Shown one piece after another: positions 55,201-63,253 of a stretch of DNA of 64,000 nt. Made by a program: the position numbers and the translations under genes. Position 1 is the first letter of the stretch. Every line of letters begins with the position of its first letter. Below the pieces are notes generated by a model, which was given only the letters and a program-made list of their open reading frames with translations, searched no databases and was not told the origin of the DNA. The DNA comes from Bifidobacterium miconisargentati (GTDB lineage: Bacteria; Actinomycetota; Actinomycetes; Actinomycetales; Bifidobacteriaceae), in the NCBI RefSeq assembly GCF_019331675.1, contig NZ_JAHBBJ010000002.1, positions 235,592 to 299,591 on the forward strand. The letters are read 5' to 3'.

Positions 55201-57892
55201 TGGATTCCTGCACAAGATCACCGACCAGGTGCTCACGCCGGGCAAGCTGGTCAGCGTGCTTGACGCGACCGTCGTGACCATCCGCGGTGCGCATGTCACT
55301 CCGGACAACAGCGAATGGGGCTACACCGTGGAAGGCTCCTACCAGGACGGCGACGAAACGAAGTATGCGCTCAACGCGGGCGGTTTCGCCGGCTCCCTGC
55401 AGGCATCCATTCTTGGCGACAAGAAATCCGCCAAGGGCACCGGCACCTCCGTGGATACCGCGAACGATCCTGCCGCCGTCACGGTGACCGGCCTGCGCGG
55501 TGTGGAAGGCGGCCAGTACGCGGGTGGCTTCTTCGGCCTTGCGGACATCTCCTCCGTCGCCTCCGTGGCGGGCGGTGAGGCCGCGGCCGATCAGAGCACC
55601 AACCTCGTGCTCAAGCTCATCAAGGCCGGCAACATCAGTGTGCTCGATGCGTTCCGCACGTTCATCTACGACGGTCGCGTGGACGGTGTCGCCGACGGTA
55701 TCCAGGTCAAGGCGCATGACTCCACCACGCAGGGCACGCTCGACTCCACGCGCTTCACCGGCTCCGCCGGCGGTTTTGGTGGCGGTCTTATCAACGGCTC
55801 GGTCAAGAAGTCTTCGGTCACGAACCTCAACAGCGTCACCGGCCTCAACTACACGGGTGGCTTCATCGGCCACCTCGGCAAGGCCGGCACCGTGGACGCC
55901 GACAACATCGGTGTGGCCAAGGACTACCTTGTCGATCTCACCGCCGGTGTGCTCGACATCTGGGGCGCACATGTGGAGGATTCCGCCGTGTCCGGCATCC
56001 CCGCCGGATTCACCGTCGCCGCCACGCATAACGGCAAGGATTACGGGCAGAACGAGTCGCTCACCGATTCCAAGAACCGTAAGGGCGAGGAGATCGCCGC
56101 CGGCTTCGCCGGATACGCGGATCTGTCGCGCATTTCCAACAGCACGGTGACGAACTTCAAGAAGGTATCAAGCGGCGAGCTCGCCGGCGGCTTCGTCGGC
56201 CAGACCACCAAGGCGTATCTCGTCGATGCGGGCGTGAACTCCGCTGTGGTGAACATGCTCATCAAGTACCTCATCAACCCGCTGCTTGACATCCTCTATA
56301 TCGACAAGATCGAGAACATCGGCAATAAGCTCGACGACTACAAGGAAGCGCATTTCGGCGCGCTCACCAAGTATCTCGACCTCGAACTGTTCACCGACGG
56401 CAACGCCCTGTACGTGAACCTGCTTGGGCTCAAGATCGGCGTCGCGCTCGACAAGCACGGCACCGAGGCCGACGACACGGACGATACCGCCGAGATCTTC
56501 ATCGGCGACTCGTCGGTCACCGTCGGCTGCTCGAAGAAGGGCGTGAACAGCGGCTCCGTCGACAACGTGCATGCGCAGCTCATCAAGGCCAACCGCACGA
56601 AGATCGCCTCCTCCTCAGTCGAGGGCATCGCCGACGGCTACGACGTGTTCGGCGGTGGCGCGACGCAGGACTCCGACGGCGTGGAAGGCGTCAAGACCGG
56701 ATACGCCGGCGGATTCGCCGCCGTGAACGACGAGGGTCTGCTGGAGAAGAACACCATGACCTACGCGGACACCATCCGCGGCACGAGCGGCCTCGTCGGC
56801 CCCTTCACCGGCAAGACGAACCTCAAGTCCGTCTACTCGTTCAACACCGTGTACGGCATCGAAGGCAACGGCAACACGTACCGCATCTACCGCGACGTGC
56901 CGTCCAGCTGGTCGTATGTGCTGACCAAGAAGAACCATGAACAGTTCACATACGGCTCGCACCTAGACAACGAGACCTACGCGGAGCACGGCGTCGACAT
57001 GACAGGTACGCACAAGCTGACGCTCAACCGCTACATCGTGGCGCATCTCGCCAAGAGTGGCGACAAGGATCCAGCCATCAAGCAGTTCTCGGACTACGAA
57101 GGCGCGGTCATGTCCAACAACCCGTCCGGCTCGAACACCGGAGAGTTCGCTCCAGGCGTGAAGAACGAAGCCAAGTCGCTTGGCGTGTACGTGTCCGCCG
57201 CGAAGGCGGTACTCATGCTGGATACGGCCGTTGCGGACAACAACGGCGGCCTGACGCCCGAGCCGGACGACGGTCAGGATCCCTGCGGCGAGAACGGCTG
57301 CCAGACGGTTGACCTCACCCTGCAGAAGGTGTGGCGCAACGGTCAGCTGGAACGTCCGGACTCCATCACCCTTGAAGTGACCGCCACGTACACGGACGCC
57401 AACGGCGAGCAGCAGGCCGTGAAGAAGCTCGAATGCTTCAAGGACGACTGCACCACCGAAGAGCGGGACAACCCGTTCACGGTGACCATGTCCGCTAAGG
57501 AGAACGGTTCCCTGTGGAGCGATACATGGCGCACGAAGGTCACCGGCCTGCCGGTCGCCTTCGTGGACAAGGGCTCTGGCGCCGACGGCGAGGATGTGGT
57601 GCGCTACTACACCTACACCGTCAAGGAGATCAGCATGACCTTCGACACCGGCGAAGGCGCGACCAAGACACCGGCACAAGCCGGATACTCGGTCAGCGTG
57701 GATTACGGCCAGTACGCGGACGGCAAGTACGTGGCCACCGTGACGAACTACTCGCCGCTACCGGAAACCGGTGGCAACGGTATCGCTTCGATCATGCTCG
57801 CCGCGGTGCTGGTGTTCGGCCTTGGTGCCGCATGGACAGTGGTCGATGGACGGCGTTCGCGCGTGCGGTCGAGAGGACGGCACCTCGCCTGA
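49283..57892 (+). CDS. Giant LPXTG surface protein with GLUG-like repeats (putative pilus-tip or adhesin subunit)
   Basis: 2869 residues. A basic N-terminus and hydrophobic segment (IVAGVVSTSLGLTCAV) form the export signal. An S/D/G/T-rich stretch (about 130-210) follows. From about 380 to 2500 the protein repeats short AGGFVG, AGGFAG, AGGYVG and AGGYIG motifs dozens of times, typical of GLUG-like β-solenoid adhesins. An acidic T/D/E/K-rich insert lies at about 1270-1370. Near 2670 a Cna-B-like domain (LTLQKVWRNGQLERPDSI) precedes the sorting signal LPETG, a hydrophobic helix and an arginine tail. GAGGTGAAGG precedes the ATG. It heads an operon with pilin and sortase genes; the GLUG role in binding is inferred. 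Confidence 0.88.
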   Translation: MRVIQRAWQAMDRFLPAVPQRNAIVCKIVAGVVSTSLGLTCAVPGTYARDNGGVTIASDSGVTVISNGNVVTDGTIVSAAESLRTRTADAAKNNVTPIDSFSDESEPAFSTNTILNQQNSDAFATDGNQSSDNGDSTGETGTNGTGTDDATSGDGADAGAGKDDSSGAADGSATDSDDSAGSGAGSGSDESNKSDDSGDASDTQTHAVSTALGGRDFTGQVTKTINGKTYILIGNEQQLRAIGTDKKVIKPIWKIETEEYQKDACTETILGITYKRDCWVDIPDVKTQTYVGDADLDANTTLRNKKADSDNDGSLFSSVGDRKYHYVTLDDQGNEVEASKTSADTGQTYSATANYIIFRDIDLSKNAAKPADTKWSPLMFSGTMVGAVAVDGDSQGNLFEQIAADGLDVANDTVAKPVISNVVVHQTGELDTQSQQGVGFFASISPSTTLTAGRLAGSGRVTVSNLKLSDVTVSNESTKAKDNSSLLGIITEGLGFLLDTLLGPLNLNLQKLLTLHAENPSNFATGAFAGRVYGDSHVSRCEVENVSVSNVKSMTGGFVGYTEGSTQYDVVLSGTLGGLTGLLTKILNLIPYLGAGDLINWLLSGTLGLDSLIPVAYDNPVISNSTVTNFKEGVTLGNADSDFAGGFVGQQAGAIIERSKVTSANAFTVQAALYAGGFAGVSRDGAVGGLLNSLDISLLSLLKPQSIIEESAVEATGGLTVKSGAYAGGFAGALANSYAVNDDLHGGNIAVQTTTTVEKTTESYAGGFVGKASVGWAMDLGSSDDSSKTVVKSLVNLVNNLLQNNGLDTDTSGDLLSLAGVNPSIVLGTDINATALDVSSAGDYAGGIVGEGDGTIIGDSSSDHLGKFAPWKQKYSGARPFPEQRSTAISGLSSVKANGSYAGGVAGSLQPATVAALLNDTLGITSIGKHLGETNQFMTFEASNITLEGLEGTTNGLTVTAEDHYAGGVIGCGTGGDLTNVQLSQLASVKAKGAAGGYAGFTGPGSVADASGVNLLGLVKISGLLSVAEYSAVTVNKSNVEGVENGFTVEASGNNKDGGTGDYTAGGFYGQANSTNTRESHVTNLKSVTADATMDDGLAGGFVGYSTTGGLAEAVSDADDTELLKNPFTGSLLSIDDLLGAVPYLIPNYLDTTVTYVDGGYVEGDAAGGFAGDFQSGKVNQISDADIAKDATLADVQTLVTSDSYAAVVNIDHVTGGAYAGGFGGKVESGALASAGKGGISLLGKLGTVKLSQLVSLVQGYVPYISYASVHSDDTTVETANNDTDKSDDAKAETTGDATDESADDTAAEETGNETEESGKSTDDNAEKTDGKSDESDGTTAETTDDEKDKSGDTTDKTTDDKTSGSKDYGFTVIATRIDSGDSQSGAAGGYIGYGSGVQVSHSNVTQLRHTDVKAPSNLETTKSIDSTYLSGDSSYAVTGARYAGGYIGMMDIGSAASVGDGISLLGEQISITDMLSVLNVVVSTIEHSDVKGGIGGYSVLASAADHKDGDGEDDPLGMAGGFAGHIMGGHIQDSNSHEFVYIIGQVSAGGYVGTMEPGDVAHVMGSGNVLKKIADIDNLLSLAQDFVPTIRNSSTDAAICGGAVRAQASSGTKTRRGMAGGYVGHNSGGHIWGNNTKVWKSENTDGKYNGTQRVAYAARIRSVYGQEIAGGYNGLMESASTAKGGSLSLLFGVITVGNLANVLTAVYPTEEHTKVTGPLRNMAYSQWETWHDNVGKYGAYGKEFTDVVTAGGAKDVKDQESLDKFLEKYVFGFNVVAGRGEYDGEKTATMDSGVAGGYVGLMRTGTITDGQSWDVKRVSALRAAGGYAGTMESGTAASFGSVELFGKNSLFGESLANVNLGQLLGLAQVFVPVVKSSSVLGYRKGMKVQATGIGVTKGIGNAGGYVGMAVGGQIWGDRDADGNELASGTTAHQAAGANVSNLRKVSGTNNVGGYIGIATSGAVADVNTDGIGGFLHKITDQVLTPGKLVSVLDATVVTIRGAHVTPDNSEWGYTVEGSYQDGDETKYALNAGGFAGSLQASILGDKKSAKGTGTSVDTANDPAAVTVTGLRGVEGGQYAGGFFGLADISSVASVAGGEAAADQSTNLVLKLIKAGNISVLDAFRTFIYDGRVDGVADGIQVKAHDSTTQGTLDSTRFTGSAGGFGGGLINGSVKKSSVTNLNSVTGLNYTGGFIGHLGKAGTVDADNIGVAKDYLVDLTAGVLDIWGAHVEDSAVSGIPAGFTVAATHNGKDYGQNESLTDSKNRKGEEIAAGFAGYADLSRISNSTVTNFKKVSSGELAGGFVGQTTKAYLVDAGVNSAVVNMLIKYLINPLLDILYIDKIENIGNKLDDYKEAHFGALTKYLDLELFTDGNALYVNLLGLKIGVALDKHGTEADDTDDTAEIFIGDSSVTVGCSKKGVNSGSVDNVHAQLIKANRTKIASSSVEGIADGYDVFGGGATQDSDGVEGVKTGYAGGFAAVNDEGLLEKNTMTYADTIRGTSGLVGPFTGKTNLKSVYSFNTVYGIEGNGNTYRIYRDVPSSWSYVLTKKNHEQFTYGSHLDNETYAEHGVDMTGTHKLTLNRYIVAHLAKSGDKDPAIKQFSDYEGAVMSNNPSGSNTGEFAPGVKNEAKSLGVYVSAAKAVLMLDTAVADNNGGLTPEPDDGQDPCGENGCQTVDLTLQKVWRNGQLERPDSITLEVTATYTDANGEQQAVKKLECFKDDCTTEERDNPFTVTMSAKENGSLWSDTWRTKVTGLPVAFVDKGSGADGEDVVRYYTYTVKEISMTFDTGEGATKTPAQAGYSVSVDYGQYADGKYVATVTNYSPLPETGGNGIASIMLAAVLVFGLGAAWTVVDGRRSRVRSRGRHLA

Positions 57893-57944
57893 TGAACGGT
57901 GAGCGGTCGTTGACCGTTGACTGAAAAGCAAGAACAAGATTTGT

Positions 57945-57966
57945 CTGATGCCCTCATCGGCATCAG
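57945..57966 (+). promoter_or_regulatory. Intercistronic hairpin before fimA
   Basis: CTGATGCC and GGCATCAG, 8-bp perfect stem with a 6-base loop, between the giant gene and the pilin. No T-run. Confidence 0.5.
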
Positions 57967-58035
57967 GCCATGACAATGCCACATCTTTTCGTCCGTTTCG
58001 AGCGGAAAGACCCAAAGAAGGAAAGGAACACAGTG

Positions 58036-59703
58036 ATGAACTCACTGACCAAGAAGCTGGCGGCTGGTGTAATCGCCGCGGCCACGATGCTCGGCTTCGC
58101 CGGCCTCGGCGCCACCACTGCCAATGCAGCCAATGCATCTGATGGCGTTATCAAGGTCTACAACGCCAGCCCCGAATTCAACGGTAAGACCGTTACCGCC
58201 TACCAGATGTTCACGTATGACAAGGAAGCCGTGGATAACGGTACTGCCACCAACGGCGGCTATGCGTTGATTGATAGCTGGGATGCGTTCTTCAAGGACA
58301 AGGCTACGGAATTTAACCTCGGGGAAGTTTCTGATGCCAATGTCAAGCAGAAGGCATATGACTACGTTTCTGGTCTGAAGGATACTGCCGTAGTTACCTT
58401 CGCCAAGAAGGCTTCCGACTGGGCGAAGACGAATGATTCGACTCTGATTGCTGCTTCGCTCAAGCACACGGCGACTGCTGCGGAGGACGGCAACAGGTAT
58501 GTTGCCACGATTGAGAATCTGCCGTACGGCTACTATGTGGTCAGTCCGCAGGGTGGTTCCACTGATGATTCTATGACTGGTAACACGCCTAACAAGCGTG
58601 GAACGGATGCCATCCTGCTCAACGTGAAGAATAATACTCCGGTAGAGCAGAAGCTGAAGACTACGTATCCGACCGTTCAGAAGACCGTCAAGAACGGTAC
58701 TGGAGACTCCAACCACAACAGCGCTCAGATTGGCGACACCGTGGAATTCAAGCTTACTTCCACTGTGCCGGACATGACTGAATACACCAACGGTTACACC
58801 TTCAAGTTCACCGATACCTTGTCCAAGGGCCTTACGCTGAATAACACCAACGAAACTGCTGGCACGTTCACTGCCATCGTCAAGATTGGTGATCAGGTTC
58901 TTACTGAAGGCTACACTGCTACATTCACCAAGGATGCGACCGCTGGAACTACCTCTCTGGAGGTTAATATGACCAACTTCCGTGACAATCACCTGAATGA
59001 TGCTGGTAAAACAATCACGGTTGAATACTCAGCAACTCTGAACAAGAATGCGGTCGTGGGCACAAATGGTAATGACAACACCGCCAAGGTGGTGTACAGC
59101 AACGATCCGAGCCAGAATACCACTGGAGATTCCAAGGAAGACAAGACCTACACCTACGACTTCAACTTTGGTATCGATAAGGTTGATGCTGATAATAAGA
59201 CCAAGAAGCTTGGCGGTGCTCAGTTCGAACTGCAGGATAGCGAGGGCAACAAGATTACACTTGTACAGTCCGATACTACTTCGAATACCTTCCGACCGAA
59301 GACCAACGACGATGCGGATTCGGATGTTGCCAAGGCTGAAGATGTTAAGACCAATGATAATGGTGTTCTGAACTTCACCGGCCTGAAGGAGGGCACTTAC
59401 AAGGTCGTGGAGACCAAGGCTCCTACGGGCTATAACAAGCTCTCCGCTCCGATTGAGGTGGTCATCCATGCTAACTATGGCCCGGATGGCAAACTGACCG
59501 ATTGGGGTGTTACCAAGTCTAGTGAAACCTACGACTCGAACAATACCTCCACCACCATTACCGTCGAAAACAAGCAGGGTCTTGAGCTGCCGTCCACCGG
59601 TAGCATTGGCACTGCGCTGTTCACCGTGTTTGGTGTGCTGATTATGGCTCTGGGCGCTGTTTGGTACGTGAAGTCCAACCGCAAGTCCGGCAAGCGCGCC
59701 TGA
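58036..59703 (+). CDS. Major pilin, FimA/SpaA type
   Basis: 555 residues. Signal peptide (KKLAAGVIAAATMLGFAGLG, cut near ANA-ANA), a domain-1 region, a pilin-like lysine motif (TYPTVQKTVKNG, near 212-223), an isopeptide D2 domain with DTVEFKLTSTVPDM, a SpaA domain with an E-box (YKVVETKAPTGYN, near 455-467), then LPSTG, a hydrophobic helix and a KSGKRA tail. The sortase next door would polymerise it through the lysine and threonine. AAAGGAACA precedes ATG 58036. Its codons are slightly more AT-rich than the giant gene. Confidence 0.9.
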   Translation: MNSLTKKLAAGVIAAATMLGFAGLGATTANAANASDGVIKVYNASPEFNGKTVTAYQMFTYDKEAVDNGTATNGGYALIDSWDAFFKDKATEFNLGEVSDANVKQKAYDYVSGLKDTAVVTFAKKASDWAKTNDSTLIAASLKHTATAAEDGNRYVATIENLPYGYYVVSPQGGSTDDSMTGNTPNKRGTDAILLNVKNNTPVEQKLKTTYPTVQKTVKNGTGDSNHNSAQIGDTVEFKLTSTVPDMTEYTNGYTFKFTDTLSKGLTLNNTNETAGTFTAIVKIGDQVLTEGYTATFTKDATAGTTSLEVNMTNFRDNHLNDAGKTITVEYSATLNKNAVVGTNGNDNTAKVVYSNDPSQNTTGDSKEDKTYTYDFNFGIDKVDADNKTKKLGGAQFELQDSEGNKITLVQSDTTSNTFRPKTNDDADSDVAKAEDVKTNDNGVLNFTGLKEGTYKVVETKAPTGYNKLSAPIEVVIHANYGPDGKLTDWGVTKSSETYDSNNTSTTITVENKQGLELPSTGSIGTALFTVFGVLIMALGAVWYVKSNRKSGKRA

Positions 59704-59792
59704 TCATATGAACCCAGTCATGATGTGACTAGCTGGCTGTGGGCGGGAACAACACGGCGATTGTCTGTGAATGCTTCTCGCCTATAACCTCA

Positions 59793-59837
59793 GCATTGCT
59801 GTGCCATTGCAAAACAAAATGCGTGGCACGGCAATGC
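59793..59837 (+). promoter_or_regulatory. Hairpin between pilin and sortase
   Basis: GCATTGCTGTGCCA pairs with TGGCACGGCAATGC (14 bp, one G-U) across a 17-base A-rich loop. It would allow high pilin and lower sortase message. Confidence 0.6.
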
Positions 59838-59876
59838 ATTAATCAATCGTTTATATAAGAAGGGAGGTGCTGTAAG

Positions 59877-60977
59877 GTGCAGCGCTTACGCAAATTCGTA
59901 CCGGTTCTGGTGATTCTTATCGGATTGCTCGTGCTATTCTACCCGACGATCAGCAACTTCCTTGTCATGAAAAACTCCTCACGTGCGGTCACCAACTATG
60001 ACTCCGCCATGAAAGACATCTCTGATGAGCAGTATCAGCAGATGCTGGCCGCCGCACATGCCTACAATGAGCATCTGTCCTCTAATAACTCCGGCTCCAC
60101 GGACGCGCTGACCGGTGCCGTCAATACGGAATCCACGGACGAGGCATATAACAAGCTGCTGAACCTGAATGGCGACGGCATGATGGGATACATCACCATT
60201 CCGCGCCTCAAGGAGACCATGCCCATCTACCACGGCACCAGCGAGAAGGTGCTGCAGGTGGGCATCGGGCATCTCGAACAGACCTCGCTGCCGGTGGGCG
60301 GCGAATCCACGCACGCGGCGTTGTCCGGCCATCGCGGACTGCCCACGGCCAAATTGTTCACGGACCTGAACCTCATGAAGAAGGGCGACAGGTTCTACAT
60401 CAAGATCTTGAAGGACACCTACGCCTACCAGGTCGACAAGATCACCGTGGTGCTCCCGACCGACACCAAGGAACTCGCCATCGAACAGGGCAAGGACCTG
60501 GTCACGCTCATCACCTGCACGCCGTACGCGGTCAACACGCACCGACTGCTCGTGCGCGCGCATCGCATCCCCTACACGCCCGAACAGGAGAAGGACGCAG
60601 AGCCCACCTTCCATGTGGATATCCCGCTGCAGTACGTGCTGCCGTCGCTCGGTCTGATTCTGTTGCTGGCTGGTTGGCGCATCTGGCGTTGGCGCGACGA
60701 GAAGCGCCGCCACGCGGAAGGCGTGGATGAGATCGTCGCCCGCGTGATAGGCGGCCCCAACGCTGCGCCCGCATCCGCTCCCGCGAACGATGGCGAGAGC
60801 GACGGTGCTGCCGCCGCACCCTCCGCCACGGAAGACCTTGTGGCGCTCCTGGACGACGCATCGCGGGAATCCTCGCCTCCACCGACGACAGACAACCCGC
60901 AAATCACCAACGACCACAACATCGACTACGACACAACGAGTCGGAAAGGACCGGCCAGACATGGCAGACATGCGTAA
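59877..60977 (+). CDS. Class C (pilin-polymerising) sortase
   Basis: 366 residues. An N-terminal membrane helix (FVPVLVILIGLLVLFYP), the catalytic histidine in LSGHRG (near 143-148), the active cysteine in LITCTPY (near 216-222) and Arg in LLVRAHRIP (near 227-235) are all in order. A second C-terminal helix and a ~90-residue cytoplasmic tail follow. The GTG start has GGGAGGTG upstream. It should link FimA subunits and the other wall proteins of the operon by isopeptide bonds. The next gene overlaps its end. Confidence 0.92.
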   Translation: MQRLRKFVPVLVILIGLLVLFYPTISNFLVMKNSSRAVTNYDSAMKDISDEQYQQMLAAAHAYNEHLSSNNSGSTDALTGAVNTESTDEAYNKLLNLNGDGMMGYITIPRLKETMPIYHGTSEKVLQVGIGHLEQTSLPVGGESTHAALSGHRGLPTAKLFTDLNLMKKGDRFYIKILKDTYAYQVDKITVVLPTDTKELAIEQGKDLVTLITCTPYAVNTHRLLVRAHRIPYTPEQEKDAEPTFHVDIPLQYVLPSLGLILLLAGWRIWRWRDEKRRHAEGVDEIVARVIGGPNAAPASAPANDGESDGAAAAPSATEDLVALLDDASRESSPPPTTDNPQITNDHNIDYDTTSRKGPARHGRHA

Positions 60978-62013
60978 CACCGAACGGCATACCATGCCGT
61001 GTTCGGCATCACGGCGGCAGCCGGCGCGTTCGATTGTGCAACGGCCGGTGCCGCGGTCGGCATACCATTCGGTGCCGTCGCCGGACCATACGATAACCTG
61101 TGCGGGCGCAATCCGGATGGGCCGGATGTCTTCGCGCTCGCCGAAGCCGTTCTCTGCGTTGTTCGTCGCCATGCTCACCGTGACTCTGACGCTTGTGGGC
61201 CTCGCCGCGTCATCCTTTGCCGCAACGCCGCGTGCCTACGCGGTGGACTCGCGCACCGGCACGCTGACCATCAGCGCCATCTGGAACCGGGACACGGACA
61301 AGCCCGTTCCGCTGGCCGGAGACACGTACTCCATCGTGCGCGTGGCCTCCGCGGACCTCGACAAGAACGGCAAGCCGACCGCGTTCCACACGCTGAAGGC
61401 CTTCGCCGCCTTCGACCGTGAGTGGAGGAGCCTCAGCGCCTCCGAATACAACACGGCCGCCAAGGAACTCGCCGAATACGCCAGCAAACACGATTTGTAC
61501 GAGCATTCCGGCAAGACCAACGCCGCCGGTCAGCTGAAGTTCGCCAATCTGCCGACGGGACTGTATCTCGCCGCGCGCACGGCGGTCGCCAGCGCCAACA
61601 AGGCGTATACCTGCGATCCGTTCCTCGTCGCGGTGCCGGGTGTCGCGGACGACGGCACGGGGGAGTTCAACGTCACCTCGGAGCCCAAATTCAGCGGCGA
61701 CGATACGCCCGATCCGAACCCCAATCCCAATCCGGACAACCCCGACAATCCAAACCCCGACAATCCAGGCAATCCGGATAACCCGAATCCGGACAATCCG
61801 GACAACCCCGAGCCGAATCCCACGCCGACCCCCAACCCAGGCACCACGCCCGGCGGAACCGAAATCCCCGCCGACACCGGCGCCGCCATCAGCGCGGTCG
61901 CGTTCGTGGCCATCGCCTGCACCGTGGCCGCCGTGATCATCCACGACCTGCGCCGCGACCGGAGCAAGAATGCCGGACAGGAGTCATCAATCCCGACTTC
62001 GCCCGCCGAATAA
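60961..62013 (+). CDS. Small LPXTG-like surface protein (possible minor pilin)
   Basis: 350 residues if the start is ATG 60961, which overlaps the sortase end and has GGAAAGGA upstream; ATG 61117, just before the signal peptide helix (FSALFVAMLTVTLTLVGLAAS), is an alternative. A prealbumin-like domain follows (KPVPLAGDTYSIVRVASADLD to LKFANLPTGLYLAART). Then ~18 NPDNP/NPNP-type units, a proline stalk. The C-terminus has IPADTG in place of LPXTG, a hydrophobic helix and RRDRSKN. The sorting motif is therefore non-standard. It is probably part of the pilus operon and ends at the terminator 62031-62061. Confidence 0.8.
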   Translation: MADMRNTERHTMPCSASRRQPARSIVQRPVPRSAYHSVPSPDHTITCAGAIRMGRMSSRSPKPFSALFVAMLTVTLTLVGLAASSFAATPRAYAVDSRTGTLTISAIWNRDTDKPVPLAGDTYSIVRVASADLDKNGKPTAFHTLKAFAAFDREWRSLSASEYNTAAKELAEYASKHDLYEHSGKTNAAGQLKFANLPTGLYLAARTAVASANKAYTCDPFLVAVPGVADDGTGEFNVTSEPKFSGDDTPDPNPNPNPDNPDNPNPDNPGNPDNPNPDNPDNPEPNPTPTPNPGTTPGGTEIPADTGAAISAVAFVAIACTVAAVIIHDLRRDRSKNAGQESSIPTSPAE

Positions 62014-62030
62014 CCGAACAACGGAATCGC

Positions 62031-62061
62031 CCCGCCCGTTCCGGCCGATTGGCCGGGCGGG
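62031..62061 (+). terminator. Terminator of pilus locus 2
   Basis: CCCGCCC and GGGCGGG with an inner GGCC-GATT-GGCC stem, followed by CAGTTTGGTTT. It follows the small surface protein by 17 bases. Confidence 0.65.
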
Positions 62062-62100
62062 CAGTTTGGTTTGTGCCGGTCAAGTGCAACAATGGAGACC

Positions 62101-63114
62101 ATGGCTGAAGTGAAGAACCGCAACAAGACCATCGAGAAACTCGCCCTGATCGTCACCACCTACAAGCGTCAGCAGCTGCTGAGCGTGCTGTTCGATTCGA
62201 TTCTGGCGCTCGAACAGGCACCGTGGCGCATCATCATCGTGGACAACGAGCACTCCGAAGAAACCGCCGGCATGGTGGCCGAGTTCGCCGGCAAGGTGAC
62301 CGGCCAGTGGGGCACCACCGTGGCCGACCAGTCCGGCAACGAGGAGCGTGTGGTCTACGCGCCGCAGACCGAGAACCTGGGTGGTGCGGGCGGCTTCTCC
62401 GCCGGCGTCAAGAAGGCGTACGAACTCGGTGCGGCCTGGTTCTGGGTCATGGACGACGATGTGGCCGTGCTGCCGGACGCCATCGCCAAGCTCGCCAAAT
62501 GGACGCCCCGCCATGAGGTGATTCAGGGTTCCCGCTTCGATTACGACGGCGGTCCGTTCTACTGGCAGTACGATTTCATCGTGCCGCTGGGCATTCCGAA
62601 CCCCATCGCACCGGCCGCGTTCGGCCCGGCCGGCTACCGCGTGATGGACACGCTGTGCTTCGAGGGCGGCCTGTTCAACCGCCGCGTGGTCAAGGAGATC
62701 GGCCTGCCCGACCCGCGCTTCTTCATCTACTGGGATGACACGATGTACGGCTACCGTGCCAGCAAGGTCACCAATCCGATCGTGGTGCCGGACGTAATCC
62801 TGCGCCGCACGCGCGAAATCGGCAACTGGGACATCGCCGGCGTGCGTCAGCTCAATTCCACGTCCGACATGAACCGCTACCACATCATGCGCAACCGCGG
62901 TTACATGGCCCGCTACTTCATGACGTACGGCGACTTCCGTCCGGTGCTGTTTGCGCTGGGCACCTGGCTTACGGCCGTCAAGGAGGTCATTCGTCTGGTG
63001 ATGGTGGACCGCGAGCACCTGTGCACCGGTCTGGTCAAGATCGCCAAGGGTTGGTGGGATTCGCGCAAGCTGTTGCACGATCCCAACTGGAAGCCCATGC
63101 CTCCGCTGGAGTAG
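62101..63114 (+). CDS. Family 2 glycosyltransferase (galactofuranosyl- or rhamnosyltransferase-like)
   Basis: 337 residues, GT-A fold: nucleotide-binding start LALIVTTYKR, then WRIIIVDNEHS, NLGGAGGFSAGV and the metal site MDDDVAVLPD. The size and NLGGAGGFS signature resemble GlfT-type and rhamnosyltransferases that build cell-wall polysaccharides; the sugar is inferred, not shown. It is a single gene after the pilus operon. AACAAT precedes ATG 62101 by seven bases, perhaps a leaderless start; ATG 62092 is also in frame. Confidence 0.85.
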   Translation: MAEVKNRNKTIEKLALIVTTYKRQQLLSVLFDSILALEQAPWRIIIVDNEHSEETAGMVAEFAGKVTGQWGTTVADQSGNEERVVYAPQTENLGGAGGFSAGVKKAYELGAAWFWVMDDDVAVLPDAIAKLAKWTPRHEVIQGSRFDYDGGPFYWQYDFIVPLGIPNPIAPAAFGPAGYRVMDTLCFEGGLFNRRVVKEIGLPDPRFFIYWDDTMYGYRASKVTNPIVVPDVILRRTREIGNWDIAGVRQLNSTSDMNRYHIMRNRGYMARYFMTYGDFRPVLFALGTWLTAVKEVIRLVMVDREHLCTGLVKIAKGWWDSRKLLHDPNWKPMPPLE

Positions 63115-63127
63115 AAGACGTCTTGTT

Positions 63128-63183
63128 TTTGGCTCCCCTCACTGAGGGGAGCTGTCGTCGTAGACGACTGAGGGGAGCACTCG
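63128..63183. repeat. Dispersed CTCCCCTC repeat copy
   Basis: TTGGCTCCCCTCACTGAGGG, GAGCTGTC, GTCGTAGACGAC and TGAGGGGAGC; the same architecture as at 27672 and 47752. It separates the glycosyltransferase from the insertion sequence. Confidence 0.8.
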
Positions 63184-63253
63184 TTCGAATGAACCGCACC
63201 CTGATTGTTGGATTGGAGTAATTCTGGTTCGGTGATCGGAGGTGCGGTTTCTC

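Noticed and set aside
50795..56029. A 1744-codon minus-strand frame opposite the giant surface protein
   Set aside because: Composition is repetitive and lacks a ribosome-binding site; it mirrors the AGGFxG repeats of the real gene.
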